Assembly (NCBI GenBank): GCA_947174825.1
Contig: CAMWKN010000132.1
Location: 1-5,750 of the forward strand
DNA from: an uncultured Clostridium sp.
Lineage (GTDB): Bacteria > Bacillota_A > Clostridia > Lachnospirales > Lachnospiraceae
Reading direction: 5' to 3'
Length of the DNA: 5,750 bases
How positions within the stretch are numbered: position 1 is the stretch's first letter; the number at the start of each line of letters is the position of its first letter. Positions 4,562-5,750 of this stretch are shown piece by piece. Under the pieces are notes generated by a model. It ran no database searches, was not told the origin of the DNA, and worked only from the letters and a program-made list of their open reading frames with translations. Position numbers and translations under genes: made by a program.

Positions 4562-5750
4562 ATGAAATTTGGTTTTTTTGATGATCCAAATAAGGAGTAT
4601 GTCATTACAACACCAAAGACACCACTGCCTTGGATCAACTACTTGGGGAGCAATAGTTTCTTTTCATTGATTTCCAACACTTGTGGCGGATATAGCTTCT
4701 ATAAAGATGCTAAATTATTACGTCTGACACGTTATCGTTACAATAATATCCCAAATGATGAAGGTGGACGTTATTATTACATCAAAGAGGGAGATTCCGT
4801 ATGGAATCCGGGCTGGCAGCCGGTAAAAACCGACTTAGATTCCTATGAGTGCCGTCATGGTATGGGATATAGCCGTTTTACTTCTGTCAAAAACGGATTA
4901 AAGGCATCCCTGTTGGCATTTGTCCCAGTCAATGATAACTGCGAAGTAAATCACCTGACAATGACAAATGAATCAAATGAAAAAAAGACATTCTCTGTAT
5001 TTTCCTATATTGAATTCTGTCTGTGGAATGCCATGGACGATATGACCAACTATCAGCGTAATCTGAACATTGGTGAAGTAGAAGTCATTGACTCTACAAT
5101 TTATCATAAAACAGAATACCGTGAGCGCCGTAATCACTATGCTGTATATAGTGTAAACTGCCCGGTAAACGGATTTGACACCAGCCGTGATGAGTTCCTG
5201 GGTGCTTTTCATGGAGTTACTGATCCACAGGTAGTAGCAGAAGGTAAATCACACAACTCTATTGCAAGTGGATGGTATCCAATCGGTTCCCATCAGATTG
5301 ATATCACATTAGAACCGGGCGAATCCAAAAGCATGATCTTTGTATTGGGTTACTGCGAGAATCCACAGGATCAGAAGTTTGAGGCACAGGATGTAATTAA
5401 CAAGAAACCAGCCAATGAATTGTTAGCAAAATTCCAGACGGACGAGCAGGTAGCTGCTGCCTTAAAGGAACTGCAGGATCACTGGGAAAATCTGTTGTCC
5501 AAGTTTACTGTCAAGTCCGACGAAGAAAAACTGGATCGTATGGTTAACATCTGGAACCAGTATCAGTGTATGGTTACCTTTAATATGTCCCGTTCTGCTT
5601 CCTACTATGAATCAGGTATTGGACGAGGCATGGGATTCCGTGATTCCTGCCAGGATCTGTTAGGTTTTGTACACCTGATTCCAGAGCGCGCTCGTGAAAG
5701 AATTATTGATATCGCTTCTACTCAGTTTGAAGACGGTAGTGCTTATCATC
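4562..5750 (+). CDS. cbp: cellobiose phosphorylase (GH94), C-terminal half beyond window
   Basis: Cytosolic enzyme that splits cellobiose with phosphate, with inversion, into alpha-glucose 1-phosphate and glucose (EC 2.4.1.20), saving ATP when cellulose or mixed-linkage glucan fragments are used. 396 codons are visible out of an expected 810 or so. The N-terminus MKFGFFDDPNKEYVIT, followed by PWINYLG and SLISNTCGGY, closely matches clostridial cellobiose phosphorylases. The N-terminal beta-sandwich runs to about residue 290, then the linker helices. YYESGIGRGMGFRDS (348-362) opens the (alpha/alpha)6 barrel, with Arg355 and Asp361 at the positions that bind glucose in subsite -1. The catalytic Asp and phosphate-binding residues lie past the window. 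Arg codons are mostly CGT (14 of 18), unlike the minus-strand genes, suggesting strong expression. Related GH94 enzymes (cellodextrin, chitobiose phosphorylases) are less likely given the N-terminal match. Confidence 0.95.
   Translation, partial: MKFGFFDDPNKEYVITTPKTPLPWINYLGSNSFFSLISNTCGGYSFYKDAKLLRLTRYRYNNIPNDEGGRYYYIKEGDSVWNPGWQPVKTDLDSYECRHGMGYSRFTSVKNGLKASLLAFVPVNDNCEVNHLTMTNESNEKKTFSVFSYIEFCLWNAMDDMTNYQRNLNIGEVEVIDSTIYHKTEYRERRNHYAVYSVNCPVNGFDTSRDEFLGAFHGVTDPQVVAEGKSHNSIASGWYPIGSHQIDITLEPGESKSMIFVLGYCENPQDQKFEAQDVINKKPANELLAKFQTDEQVAAALKELQDHWENLLSKFTVKSDEEKLDRMVNIWNQYQCMVTFNMSRSASYYESGIGRGMGFRDSCQDLLGFVHLIPERARERIIDIASTQFEDGSAYH

Noticed and set aside
4548..4565. Five-codon ORF (ATG AGG ATA AGA TTA TGA) whose stop overlaps the cbp start as ATGA
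   Set aside because: It consists of the ribosome binding site itself and has no good upstream site of its own; the overlap is probably accidental.

Overview
The window looks like chromosomal DNA from an anaerobic, plant-glycan-using Firmicute, most likely a gut or rumen Lachnospiraceae/Clostridia member. This rests on moderate G+C, tight gene packing, purine-rich ribosome binding sites, and protein families typical of that group: a GH94 cellobiose phosphorylase, an M18 aminopeptidase, an 'alcohol acetyltransferase'-like protein and a zinc-ribbon/six-helix membrane protein. The assignment is by recognition only; no search was run.

Layout: bases 1-4126 hold four genes on the minus strand, read right to left. 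They are an M18 aminopeptidase (2834-4126), a condensation-type acyltransferase (1411-2790), a zinc-ribbon membrane protein of the DUF6320 type (677-1354) and an HSL-type alpha/beta hydrolase (1-589, C-terminus beyond the window). Gaps are 43, 56 and 87 bases with no convincing terminator, so they are probably one transcript. A TTGCAG-17-TATAAT promoter at 4192-4220 fits upstream of the aminopeptidase. The last three genes look like a functional trio: an acyl-transfer enzyme, a membrane protein and an esterase. The substrate is unknown. Bases 4127-4561 are a 435-base divergent intergenic region. On the plus strand, the first 396 codons of cellobiose phosphorylase run from 4562 to the window end. 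That enzyme converts imported cellobiose and phosphate to glucose 1-phosphate and glucose.

The least ordinary part is the region just upstream of cellobiose phosphorylase. It contains a good sigma-A-type promoter (4345-4373), a second TATAAT, two perfect palindromes (4398-4409 and 4424-4433), and a leader that can fold into several hairpins. One leader segment is complementary to the ribosome binding site and also to an earlier leader segment. A 28-codon upstream ORF lies in the same leader. A second oddity is an imperfect 36-base direct repeat, 73 bases apart, linking the 3' end of the acyltransferase gene to the start of the DUF6320 gene. I saw no tRNA, rRNA, CRISPR array, insertion sequence or phage gene.
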